DNA of 10,547 nucleotides from Methanimicrococcus sp034006575 (GTDB lineage: Archaea > Halobacteriota > Methanosarcinia > Methanosarcinales > Methanosarcinaceae): positions 1-10,547 of the forward strand of contig JAVESN010000059.1 of NCBI GenBank assembly GCA_034006575.1, read 5' to 3'. Within the stretch, counting starts at the first letter, position 1. Each line of letters opens with the position of its first letter. Positions 1 to 6,207 of the stretch are shown here, in pieces. A program made the position numbers and the translations under genes. The notes beneath the pieces were generated by a model. The model had not been told where the DNA came from, ran no database searches, and saw only the letters and a program-made list of their open reading frames with translations.

Positions 1-317
1 GACATTTCAATCGCGTCTTCGCGCGGCGGACCCGCTTCAAAATCGGGAGAGGCCAAAGGATTTAACTCCATTCCGGTCATAATAATGCCCGAGGCCGGAG
101 AATCCGGAAAAGGCGTTCCTTTTTGAAGCTTAATCCCGACCAACACCTTGGTCTCGCCGTATTTCACGTAAGCGGAACCCTCCGCCTTGGAGATAACGTT
201 TGTTTTAACGACGACTTCGCGCATTTCTTCAAAAGCGCGCCCGTCGGAACGTTTCCCCTCAACAATCAAATTATGAATATAATCTCTTTTTAAAGCCGAA
301 AGCACTTCGCTGACCAT
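1..317 (-). CDS. rrp42: Exosome complex subunit Rrp42, N-terminal part (cut by window edge)
   Basis: This is the first 105 codons of the non-catalytic RNase PH-fold subunit that pairs with Rrp41 to form the hexameric ring of the archaeal RNA exosome. The translation begins MVSEVLSALKRDYIHNLIVE and continues with the family motif EGKRSDGR (residues 20-27). It then has the first RNase PH strands (AEGSAYVKYGETKVLVGIK) and the segment TGMELNPLASPDFEAGPPRED, all typical of Rrp42. The gene runs off the left edge, so about 60% of the expected ~260 residues is missing. The ATG at 317-315 lies 2 bp after the rrp41 stop codon, and its Shine-Dalgarno sequence sits inside the last rrp41 codons, so translation is probably coupled. 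In other archaea Rrp42 contributes to RNA binding and holds Rrp41 in its active form but lacks the catalytic aspartate. That region lies outside the window. Confidence 0.96.
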   Translation of the reverse strand, partial: MVSEVLSALKRDYIHNLIVEGKRSDGRAFEEMREVVVKTNVISKAEGSAYVKYGETKVLVGIKLQKGTPFPDSPASGIIMTGMELNPLASPDFEAGPPREDAIEM

Positions 318-319
318 AA

Positions 320-1900
320 TTATTCCTCCTCGTCCTCATCAAAGTCCTCATCAACGGAAGCATCGAAATCCTCCGATTCATCGTCATCAAAATCATCCGC
401 GTCAATCGTAAAAACATCCGTTTCACACTCGTCGGAATCTTCATCCGCTTCGGAAGCAAACCTTTTGATTTCGTTTAAATCGTCCTCATCCAACATTTCA
501 TCGTCCTCAATGATAATGATATCCAAATCCTCCTCGTCAAATTCATCATTAAAATCTTGACAAGACTCTTCATAATTGCGAATGACGGCCGAAACGTCTT
601 TTGCCAATCTCTGAGAAACTTGAGCGACAAAAGCGTCTATGTCTTCATCCGTTAAATCGGACTCGCATTCGGATTCCGCATCGACGTCCTCCGTTTCATC
701 GTTGTCCTCCTCATCGGCACACACTTCGTCAACGGCGTCCCCGTCATCAAGATCCTCATCAACAACATCATCGTCATCGAGATCGTCATCATCCGCGTCT
801 TCGTCGTCGAGATCGTCATCATCCGCGTCTTCGTCATCGAGATCGTCATCATCCGCGTCTTCGTCGTCGAGATCATCATCATCCGCGCCTTCGTCGTCGA
901 GATCGCCATCACCCGCGTCTTCGTCGTCGAGATCGTCATCATCCGCGTCTTCGTCGTCGAGATCGTCATCATCCGCGTCTTCGTCGTCGAGATCGTCATC
1001 ATCCGCGTCTTCGTCGTCGAGATCATCATCATCCGCGTCTTCGCCGTTAGGGTTTTCATCATCGGCATCAACGTCTTCACCGTTGAGGTCTTCGTCGTCA
1101 AGATCGATATCGAATTCTTCTTCCGTATCGGAATCGATTTCATCCGCGTCTTCTTCGGAAATTTCGATTTCGTCTTCCATGACGGAAGCGAATTTTTCCA
1201 AGAGCGCGGCTTTTTGAATTTCTAAAACTTGGCGGCATCCTTTTTGGACAAGCTCCAAGGCTTCTTCAAATTCGGAAGGCGTTAAATGGCCGTCCATTTG
1301 AATCAACGTGATTTTGCCGTCTTCCGTCATCGCAATCGGCAAATCCGCTTCGCCGAAATTATCTTCGGGCTTGTTTAAGTCCAAAACAATTTTGCCGTCC
1401 ACTTTTCCGGCGGCACAAGCGGAAACCAAGCCGCGCATCGGAATGCCGGCGTCCACCAGCGCCAAAGAAGCGGCGTTAATCGCGGCCGTTCTTGTTCCGG
1501 CGTCGGCTTGAAGTACCTCAACGAAAATGTCAATCGCGGCTTTGGGATAGTCGGCCGCAAAAAGAACCGGCTCAAAGGCTTCCCGGCTGACTTTTGAAAT
1601 CTCGCTGCTGCGGCGGCTGGGGCCGGGACGCGCGCGGTCTTCAACCGAAAAAGACTGCATATTGTATCTGTAACGAATGACCGCTTTTCCGGCCAACTGC
1701 ATGCGGCGCGGATGGGCTTCGCGCGGACCGTAAACGGCGGCTAAAACTTTGTTTGCGCCCCATTCCAAATAACAAGAACCGTTCGCGCGTGAAAGAACTC
1801 CGATTTTAATTTTCATCGGGCGGATTTCATCCGGTTTTCTTTGGTCGGTTCGAAGGCCGTTTTCATCAAAGAAAACCACATCATTTTGATTTGAGCTCAT
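320..1900 (-). CDS. rrp41: Exosome catalytic subunit Rrp41 with a giant acidic C-terminal extension
   Basis: This is the phosphorolytic 3'-to-5' exoribonuclease subunit of the exosome; the family also adds A-rich tails in reverse. Residues 1-240 are a complete RNase PH-type core. They include LRTDQRKPDEIRP (16-28), YGPREAHPRR (57-66), the RNA/phosphate-binding stretch RPGPSRRSSEI (91-101), AGTRTA (134-139) with the phosphate-binding Arg137, and EDNFGEADLP (179-188) with the expected catalytic aspartate Asp186. The usual protein ends near 245 residues. This one has 526, because residues ~242-526 form an Asp/Glu-dominated tail. About nine copies of DDDLDDEDAD occupy residues ~288-380. A less acidic, helix-like island (417-450, LTDEDIDAFVAQVSQRLAKD and following) comes next, then more acidic sequence to the end. 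The ATG at 1900 follows GGAGAT (minus strand, 1911-1906). The gene follows rrp4 by 48 bp and precedes rrp42 by 2 bp. The core assignment is secure; the function of the tail is unknown. Confidence 0.97.
   Translation of the reverse strand: MSSNQNDVVFFDENGLRTDQRKPDEIRPMKIKIGVLSRANGSCYLEWGANKVLAAVYGPREAHPRRMQLAGKAVIRYRYNMQSFSVEDRARPGPSRRSSEISKVSREAFEPVLFAADYPKAAIDIFVEVLQADAGTRTAAINAASLALVDAGIPMRGLVSACAAGKVDGKIVLDLNKPEDNFGEADLPIAMTEDGKITLIQMDGHLTPSEFEEALELVQKGCRQVLEIQKAALLEKFASVMEDEIEISEEDADEIDSDTEEEFDIDLDDEDLNGEDVDADDENPNGEDADDDDLDDEDADDDDLDDEDADDDDLDDEDADDDDLDDEDAGDGDLDDEGADDDDLDDEDADDDDLDDEDADDDDLDDEDADDDDLDDDDVVDEDLDDGDAVDEVCADEEDNDETEDVDAESECESDLTDEDIDAFVAQVSQRLAKDVSAVIRNYEESCQDFNDEFDEEDLDIIIIEDDEMLDEDDLNEIKRFASEADEDSDECETDVFTIDADDFDDDESEDFDASVDEDFDEDEEE
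323..331 (-). promoter_or_regulatory. Ribosome binding site of rrp42 inside the end of rrp41
   Basis: On the minus strand this reads GAGGAGGAA. The GGAGG core is 7 nt from the rrp42 ATG at 317. The same bases encode the final glutamates of the Rrp41 acidic tail, so the tail's last codons double as the initiation signal of the next gene. The rrp41 stop is followed by only 2 bases before the rrp42 start. Confidence 0.85.
751..1050 (-). repeat. 30-bp tandem repeat inside rrp41 (acidic decapeptide)
   Basis: Nine 30-bp units lie back to back at 781-1050, preceded by a more diverged unit at 751-780. On the plus strand each begins GATCGTCATCATCCGCGTCT and ends TCGTCGTCGA. Read on the minus strand each unit encodes the decapeptide DDDLDDEDAD. 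Units differ by single substitutions: 871-900 and 901-930 carry changes giving Gly or DGD variants, and 1021-1050 degenerates at its end. Period and phase are kept exactly, so copy-number changes leave the rrp41 frame intact. The near-identity of neighbouring units suggests recent expansion by slippage or unequal recombination. Confidence 0.95.
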
Positions 1901-1948
1901 AATATATCTCCGGATAAATTTAAAATTGTGAATAGAATAACAGACGCA

Positions 1949-3079
1949 TTATCTGTCGCTTTTATTTCCCGCGGGGAAAGGCGGATGCGTAAAGAAGACA
2001 TTCTTAAAACAGGAGCAATTCTCTTGCCTGCAAGCTTCCGGCTGTGTCTTTCTTTTTTGAGAAGAAAAAACGGAGGGAGATTCAATCGATTTTTTAAAAG
2101 GAACCTCAGTGCCCGGGACGGAATAATTCGTATCAAACGAAGGAGAGGACGCCGGTTTATCGCGGGTCGAATCCGAATCGGATTTTTTGGCGCCGCTTTT
2201 TTTAGGCTTCGCTTTTTCTTTTCTCTCTTCTTCTCTTTTCCCTTCTTCTTTTCTCTCTTCTTCTCTTTTCCCTTCTTCTTTTTTCTCTTTTTTCGGTTTT
2301 TCCTTTTTCTCGGAACGGGATTTTTTCAAATCCGCCGAGTCTTTTGAATCGGATTTAACAAAGCCGGAATCCTTTTCTTTTCGCTTTTGCGTAACCGCAC
2401 CATGCGCTTGCCGACCGATGGCGGCGTATTTCTCATCAATAAAAGCGTTGACCGCGTCGGTCAAATCGGGAAGGCGCGCTTCGGTTTCAATTTTTGAAAG
2501 CGCCGACATTAAAATATCCATGTCCGCGGACTCCCCGTCCAGCCAAATCCGACCGTTTCCGCCGACGAAAATATCGCAGCCCGTTTTGGCTTTTAACATG
2601 GAAATCATGGCGCCGGAACGACCAATGACGCGCGAGACTTTGGAATACGGCACTTCAAAAAGACGCCCTTTCGTCAATTTCTTGCAAATCGGATCCTTGT
2701 AAGTCAATTCCACTTTCATTTCGGAATTGACATCCGTCACTTTAAGCAAAACCGTATCTCCGATATTGAAATGTTGAAGCATTTCTTCAGACGGCACGCG
2801 AATCGGATATTCCGTGACGTGCAAAAGACCCTCGTAAGGGCAATTGATATCAAAAATCCAATTTGACGATGTCACGACCGTTACATAGCCGATGATTAAA
2901 TCATTCTTTTTGGGCATGTACGGACCTGAAAACGGGTGAACGGAAAGTTTTCCTTTTTGAACCAAAAGTCCGCAAACGGATGCGAAAACTTTTCCGCCGG
3001 AAATATAAGTGCCCGCGCCGGAAAGCGCCGTGTCGTCGGACAGCCATTCCCCGGGTATAACAATTCTTTTTTGATCCAT
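1949..3079 (-). CDS. rrp4: Exosome cap subunit Rrp4 (S1/KH RNA-binding) with charged C-terminal extension
   Basis: This is an RNA-binding cap protein that sits on the Rrp41/Rrp42 ring and channels RNA into the central pore. The N-terminal domain (1-55) has VIPGEWLSDD and GAGTYISGGKVFASVCGLL. The S1 domain (~58-128) includes GYVTVVTSSNWIFDINCPYE and ends near VELTYKDP. The KH domain (~136-205) carries the GxxG loop in VIGRSGAMI (151-159). Archaeal Rrp4 proteins usually end near 230-260 residues; this one has 376. Residues ~231-300 are lysine/glutamate-rich and include a perfect tandem pair of KREEERKEEG. After this come Ser/Pro-rich sequence and an odd Cys-containing end (EACRQENCSCFKN, 348-360). 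The ATG at 3079 is preceded on the minus strand by AAGGAGAG and GAGGT, either of which could serve as ribosome binding site. It follows SBDS by 103 bp and precedes rrp41 by 48 bp. Confidence 0.95.
   Translation of the reverse strand: MDQKRIVIPGEWLSDDTALSGAGTYISGGKVFASVCGLLVQKGKLSVHPFSGPYMPKKNDLIIGYVTVVTSSNWIFDINCPYEGLLHVTEYPIRVPSEEMLQHFNIGDTVLLKVTDVNSEMKVELTYKDPICKKLTKGRLFEVPYSKVSRVIGRSGAMISMLKAKTGCDIFVGGNGRIWLDGESADMDILMSALSKIETEARLPDLTDAVNAFIDEKYAAIGRQAHGAVTQKRKEKDSGFVKSDSKDSADLKKSRSEKKEKPKKEKKEEGKREEERKEEGKREEERKEKAKPKKSGAKKSDSDSTRDKPASSPSFDTNYSVPGTEVPFKKSIESPSVFSSQKRKTQPEACRQENCSCFKNVFFTHPPFPAGNKSDR
2221..2280 (-). repeat. Perfect 30-bp duplication in rrp4 (KE-rich decapeptide)
   Basis: Positions 2221-2250 and 2251-2280 are identical 30-bp blocks, pyrimidine-only on the plus strand (beginning TTCTCTCTTCTTCTC). 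On the minus strand they encode two copies of a Lys/Arg/Glu decapeptide, KREEERKEEG in circular register. The unit length matches the 30-bp repeat in neighbouring rrp41, but the sequence and charge pattern differ. Confidence 0.93.
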
Positions 3080-3100
3080 CCTACCTCTTACTCTCCTTTG

Positions 3101-3132
3101 AATTTTATACCCTATGCTTTAATCATTTTTAT
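3101..3132 (-). promoter_or_regulatory. Possible internal promoter ahead of rrp4
   Basis: On the minus strand two TATA-like elements lie in the SBDS-rrp4 gap. One is GAAAGACTATAAAAATG (about 3140-3124), with a purine-rich BRE-like lead-in. The other is GGGTATAAAATT (about 3113-3102). Transcription starting ~25 bp downstream of the first would leave a short leader containing AAGGAGAG and GAGGT ahead of the rrp4 ATG. With the T-rich tract after SBDS, this suggests rrp4-rrp41-rrp42 can be transcribed separately from SBDS. The call rests on sequence resemblance only. Confidence 0.45.
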
Positions 3133-3150
3133 AGTCTTTCACGAAAACCC

Positions 3151-3182
3151 GAAAAAGAAGGCGAAAAAGGAAAGAAAAAAAA
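3151..3182 (-). terminator. T-rich tract after SBDS
   Basis: Immediately after the SBDS stop the minus strand reads a run of eight T (3182-3175), followed by further T/C-rich runs to about 3151. Archaeal RNA polymerase commonly terminates at U-rich tracts without a hairpin, so this could partly terminate SBDS transcripts before the putative rrp4 promoter. Confidence 0.45.
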
Positions 3183-3884
3183 TTAATCGTCTTTAATCAA
3201 TTTCGTTTCGGCTTCTCCTTTCGTGATGTGATTTAAAAGCGCGTAAAAATCGGTTTGCATGCCGGCCGGAATCCGGACAACCGCAATCCACGAGCCGTCC
3301 GATTGCCATTCGTTTTTCAACATTTTTCCGAAAGCCGAAATGTCGCCGTAAGCTTTGGGAGCGTAAAGCGGCGGAATGCGAACGGCCACGCTGACTTCTT
3401 CGAAACGAATCGGGATAAGCGGCCGAATCGCCTTCATCGTGATTTGAACAAGCTCTTCCACGCTTTTCATGGGGTCGATGTTGACTTTGGCTTCCTCCAT
3501 CGCGATTTCAATGCGCTGCGGCGGATGCGGCGCCATTGTCTGCGGGTTGACGGCGTTTTGAGAAATAAAGGTTACGACCAACCGTCTTTTTTCTTCCAAA
3601 AAACGTTTTCGCTGCTCTTTGGTTAATTGAATCTCTCCGTCTTTTAAAATAACGGCGGCGATTTGAAAAACATCGTCCGTTTTGAAAGTCGCCATCAAAT
3701 CCGATTCCGCGATTTTATCCCCGCGGCTCGCGTTTTCAAAAACGGATTCCACCGCCAAAATATCCGTCATTTGAATCTCTTCTCCGCGTTTAAACGCAAG
3801 CGCAAGCTCCGGGTCCACGAGAATTTCAAATTCTTTACTGCCTTTTTTAATATGAGCCGTCACGGCGTCATCCAATGAAACCAT
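3183..3884 (-). CDS. Ribosome maturation protein SBDS/SDO1
   Basis: This is the archaeal member of the Shwachman-Bodian-Diamond syndrome family, which acts in late large-subunit ribosome maturation; the eukaryotic partner reaction is release of eIF6 with EF-Tu-like GTPases. The 233 residues match the family's length and three-domain plan. The N-terminal FYSH domain (1-~88) has KEFEILVDPELALAFKRGEE. The helical middle domain (~89-165) carries the signature FISQNAVNPQTMAPHPPQRIE (106-126) followed by AMEEAKVNIDP. The C-terminal ferredoxin-like domain runs from ~166 to 233. The ATG at 3884 is chosen because MVSLDDAV is the usual archaeal start and AAAGGA (minus strand, 3899-3894) lies 9 nt upstream. 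SBDS commonly heads the exosome gene cluster in archaea, as it does here. The proteasome alpha gene that often precedes it is not present; a gene-free repeat region is found instead. Confidence 0.95.
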   Translation of the reverse strand: MVSLDDAVTAHIKKGSKEFEILVDPELALAFKRGEEIQMTDILAVESVFENASRGDKIAESDLMATFKTDDVFQIAAVILKDGEIQLTKEQRKRFLEEKRRLVVTFISQNAVNPQTMAPHPPQRIEIAMEEAKVNIDPMKSVEELVQITMKAIRPLIPIRFEEVSVAVRIPPLYAPKAYGDISAFGKMLKNEWQSDGSWIAVVRIPAGMQTDFYALLNHITKGEAETKLIKDD

Positions 3885-4028
3885 AAAATCAAATCCTTTG
3901 TTTTTACTCAGATAATGGTCGGCTTTCTTTAAAAGCGTTTATGAAAAAAAACGCAAATATGAAAATGTTAAAAAAAAGCGGCGGTGAATTTGAGAAATCG
4001 TGCCGCGCCAAACAGCGAAAAGAAGATT

Positions 4029-4121
4029 GATTTTTTAATTAATAATAAAAAAAAGGGTCGGTTTTTTAATTAAAAATAAAAATGAGGAACGGTTTAAAAT
4101 TAAGAATCAAAATCCAGCGAC
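4029..4121. repeat. Degenerate 31-bp AT-rich repeat, three copies
   Basis: Three consecutive 31-bp blocks at 4029, 4060 and 4091 align as a T-run, then AATTAA, then an A-rich stretch, then a short G-rich end: GATTTTTTAATTAATAATAA, GGTTTTTTAATTAAAAATAA and the more diverged GGTTTAAAATTAAGAATCAA. They run directly into the 44-bp array. The stretch between the SBDS start (3884) and 4028 shows only AT-rich sequence with no open reading frame I would call; a weak TTTTAAAG element around 3927-3935 could be the SBDS TATA box. Confidence 0.6.
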
Positions 4122-4126
4122 ATTTT

Positions 4127-4520
4127 TTGATTTGCGCCGACAGCCGAAGACTTTGGCAACTGTATTATATTTGATTTGGGGAGACGGCCGAACATTTTGG
4201 CAACTGTATTATATTTGATTTGGAGAGACTGCCGAACACTTTGGCAACCGTATTGATTTGATTTGATTTGGGGAGACGGCCGAACACTTTGGCAACTGTA
4301 TTATATTTGATTTGGGGAGACGGCCGAACATTTTGGAAACTGTATTATATTTGATTTGCGCCGACAGCCGAAGACTTTAGCAACTGTATTATATTTGATT
4401 TGGAGAGACTGCCGAACATTTTGGCAACTGTATTATATTTGATTTGGAGAGACTGCCGAACACTTTGGCAACTGTACTATATTTGATTTGCGCCGACTGC
4501 CGAACACTTTGGCAACCGTT
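4127..4520. repeat. 44-bp tandem repeat array, about eight and a half copies
   Basis: Units begin GCCGAA at 4143, 4187, 4231, 4279, 4323, 4367, 4411, 4455 and 4499. The spacing is 44 bp except for one 48-bp unit (4231), where GATTT is partly reiterated. The unit is GCCGAACACTTTGGCAACTG followed by TATTATATTTGATTTG and a variable 8-9 base tail. Three main tail types (GGGAGACG, GAGAGACT, CGCCGACA, plus one CGCCGACT) recur in mixed order, and the CGCCGACA tail is always followed by the variant head GCCGAAGAC. There are no unique spacers, so this is not CRISPR. No open frame spans it. The array lies in a 723-bp gap between two minus-strand genes, SBDS and the AIR-synthase-related gene. Confidence 0.95.
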
Positions 4521-4607
4521 TTTAGATTGTATGTTCTTTTCATTCACAAAAAAATCAAAAGGGGGAGCAAGATTAAATTTTTTAAAAGACTCCGCTCAAA
4601 TCCGATT

Positions 4608-5963
4608 TTAATTTTTGTTTTGAATCCGTTCCAAAATCCGCTTCTTCTTTTCAATGGCGGCGTTTGCCGCGGCGTCAATTTCTTTTTTCATTTCATTAAA
4701 ATTTGACGGTTTCTTTTCGCCGATGGCTTTTTTAAGCGGCGTGTAGGCGGATTCTCGAAACAGCGGTTTGAATTCTTTTTCTTCTCCGTTGACGATTAAA
4801 GCGGTGTCGTATTTTTCGGGGTTTTTTTCTTCAACGTGCCCGACAACCGTCATGAAAACGCCGGAATTTTGGACGATTTGAAGGATGTCGCCGGAAATTT
4901 CGGGCGGGCAAATCACCAACAACGAATCAATCGACACCCCCCTGAAATCGATTCCCAAATCGGCCAACATATTAGAAATCGCCGGCTCGACGCATTGTTC
5001 CAAAGAATCGTCATTGAAAACAAGCCGGACATTCGCTTCTTTTGAAATTTCAAAAGCGTCTCCGCGAACGCCTCCGTTTGTCACGTCCGTCATGACGTGA
5101 ATTTGCTTCAATATATTTTTCGAATCCAAAAGAGCTTGGGCGGCTCTTAAAAAGTCAACGTTCAGTGTTTTTTCAATCACTTTTTCCGCGTCGGGGTATC
5201 CGGAATAAATGGCGGCCGTCGTAATCGTTCCCCCGCCGGTTCCTCTTGTCATTAAAATCGAATCCCCGGGCGCGGCTTGATTTCGAGCCGTCAAATCGGA
5301 AGCGCAAACAGTGCCGACCGCGCCGACGCACCCCGTCATCCGCTCCCCGATAACCATGTCCCCGCCGATTCGAAGCGTGCTTCCGGTGACAAGCGGAATA
5401 TCCGTCAATTCCGAAACGGTGGAAATCCCGGCCAGGTGATCAAAAATCATGGAAGCGTCCCCGTCATCGGCCACATGGATATCCGAAAGCATGGCCGCCG
5501 GTTTTGCGCCCATGACATAAATATCCCTTAAAGCGGCTTTTGCGACATGAAATCCGGCCAAAAAAGGAAACGCGCTCAAGCGAGAGTGCATTCCGTCAAC
5601 GGTCACGACAAGATAATCCGAATTGTCTCCGACCTCAACGACCCCGGAATCATCCAAATGAGAGGAGTCCAAAACGGCATTCGTTTTTCCGATGACGCGC
5701 CCGATTTTTTCATGAGCGTAAAAATCCCCTTCCCCGCGTGAACCGATACCGAAATCGCCCATTGTCACGCCGCTTTTATAATATTCAAAAAGGTCGCCCT
5801 TCAGGGATAAAGCCGACTGCGTTTCTTCAAAAACGGCCTTGACCAAAGAATCCGCGCATTCTTCATCGATTTTTTTAAATTCAATCATCCTTTCTTTAAT
5901 TTTTTGATGCGCGGTCTGATCCTTTTTTGAAATCAAATTTTTTGCATATCCTTCCAAATCCAT
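4608..5963 (-). CDS. PurM-like AIR-synthase-related protein (HypE/SelD superfamily)
   Basis: This is a 451-residue protein of the PurM-like superfamily (AIR synthase, selenophosphate synthetase, HypE, ThiL), whose members phosphorylate or activate substrates with ATP. Residues ~70-220 match the N-terminal AIRS fold: FGIGSRGEGDFYAHEKIG (71-88), LVVTVDGMHSR (118-128), ALRDIYVMGAKPAAMLSDIH (144-163), TGSTLRIGGDMVIGERMTG (193-211). Residues ~232-380 match the C-terminal AIRS domain, with MTRGTGGGTITTA (238-250), VMTDVTNGGVRGDAFEIS (290-307) and a final VVGHV. The N-terminal ~60 and C-terminal ~70 residues are charged and helical, and longer than in HypE. I associate this long form with the methanogen group annotated as AIR-synthase-related or HypE-related; the substrate is unknown to me. 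It is not canonical HypE, because it does not end in the HypE Cys tail. The ATG at 5963 lacks a good Shine-Dalgarno; a TATA-like element at about -23 suggests a leaderless transcript. Confidence 0.85.
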   Translation of the reverse strand: MDLEGYAKNLISKKDQTAHQKIKERMIEFKKIDEECADSLVKAVFEETQSALSLKGDLFEYYKSGVTMGDFGIGSRGEGDFYAHEKIGRVIGKTNAVLDSSHLDDSGVVEVGDNSDYLVVTVDGMHSRLSAFPFLAGFHVAKAALRDIYVMGAKPAAMLSDIHVADDGDASMIFDHLAGISTVSELTDIPLVTGSTLRIGGDMVIGERMTGCVGAVGTVCASDLTARNQAAPGDSILMTRGTGGGTITTAAIYSGYPDAEKVIEKTLNVDFLRAAQALLDSKNILKQIHVMTDVTNGGVRGDAFEISKEANVRLVFNDDSLEQCVEPAISNMLADLGIDFRGVSIDSLLVICPPEISGDILQIVQNSGVFMTVVGHVEEKNPEKYDTALIVNGEEKEFKPLFRESAYTPLKKAIGEKKPSNFNEMKKEIDAAANAAIEKKKRILERIQNKN

Positions 5964-5980
5964 ACTCTGACCATTTTACC

Positions 5981-5990
5981 GATTTTTAAA
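5981..5990 (-). promoter_or_regulatory. Possible TATA box for the AIR-synthase-related gene
   Basis: The minus strand reads TTTAAAAATC here, centred about 23 bp before the ATG at 5963. Archaeal transcription usually starts ~25 bp after the TATA centre, so the start would fall at or next to the start codon. This agrees with the absence of a good Shine-Dalgarno sequence. Confidence 0.4.
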
Positions 5991-6198
5991 CAATTCCATG
6001 AAGGGTTATTCCATAATAAATCCTTGTTTCATTCGATTTTGGGAAAACAAAATCACATTTAAAAACGCGACTCAATTTCCATTGTTGTTCCCTCAAATGA
6101 ACCAGAGCGATTTGTTTCAAAAACACGAAGAAAAAAATTTTTTTCAAACAAAAGACCCGAAGATGACGCGAATGACAATTTTTAAAAAAAGCAATATC

Positions 6199-6207
6199 TT
6201 TATATAC
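6199..6207 (+). promoter_or_regulatory. Strong TATA-like box without a downstream gene
   Basis: TTTATATAC lies in TCTTTATATACAATATGG and is close to the archaeal box-A consensus. Reading right from ~6230 there is no credible protein gene before the hairpin at 6501-6537. On the minus strand the same bases read GTATATAAA, so it could instead serve the AIR-synthase-related gene with a ~210-nt leader. Confidence 0.35.

Noticed and set aside
601..1217. Open frames on the opposite strand or in other frames over rrp41, rich in Ser/Arg/His or Thr/Met repeats
   Set aside because: They are shadows of the 30-bp acidic repeat, whose multiple-of-three length keeps every frame open. They have no conserved domain and rrp41 is certain.
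1928..2347. Plus-strand Phe/Arg-rich frame over the rrp4 tail
   Set aside because: It is a shadow of the pyrimidine-rich 30-bp repeat and lysine-rich codons of rrp4.
4127..4520. Possible CRISPR array
   Set aside because: The 44-bp units are directly adjacent and nearly identical over their whole length; there are no unique spacers and no cas genes.
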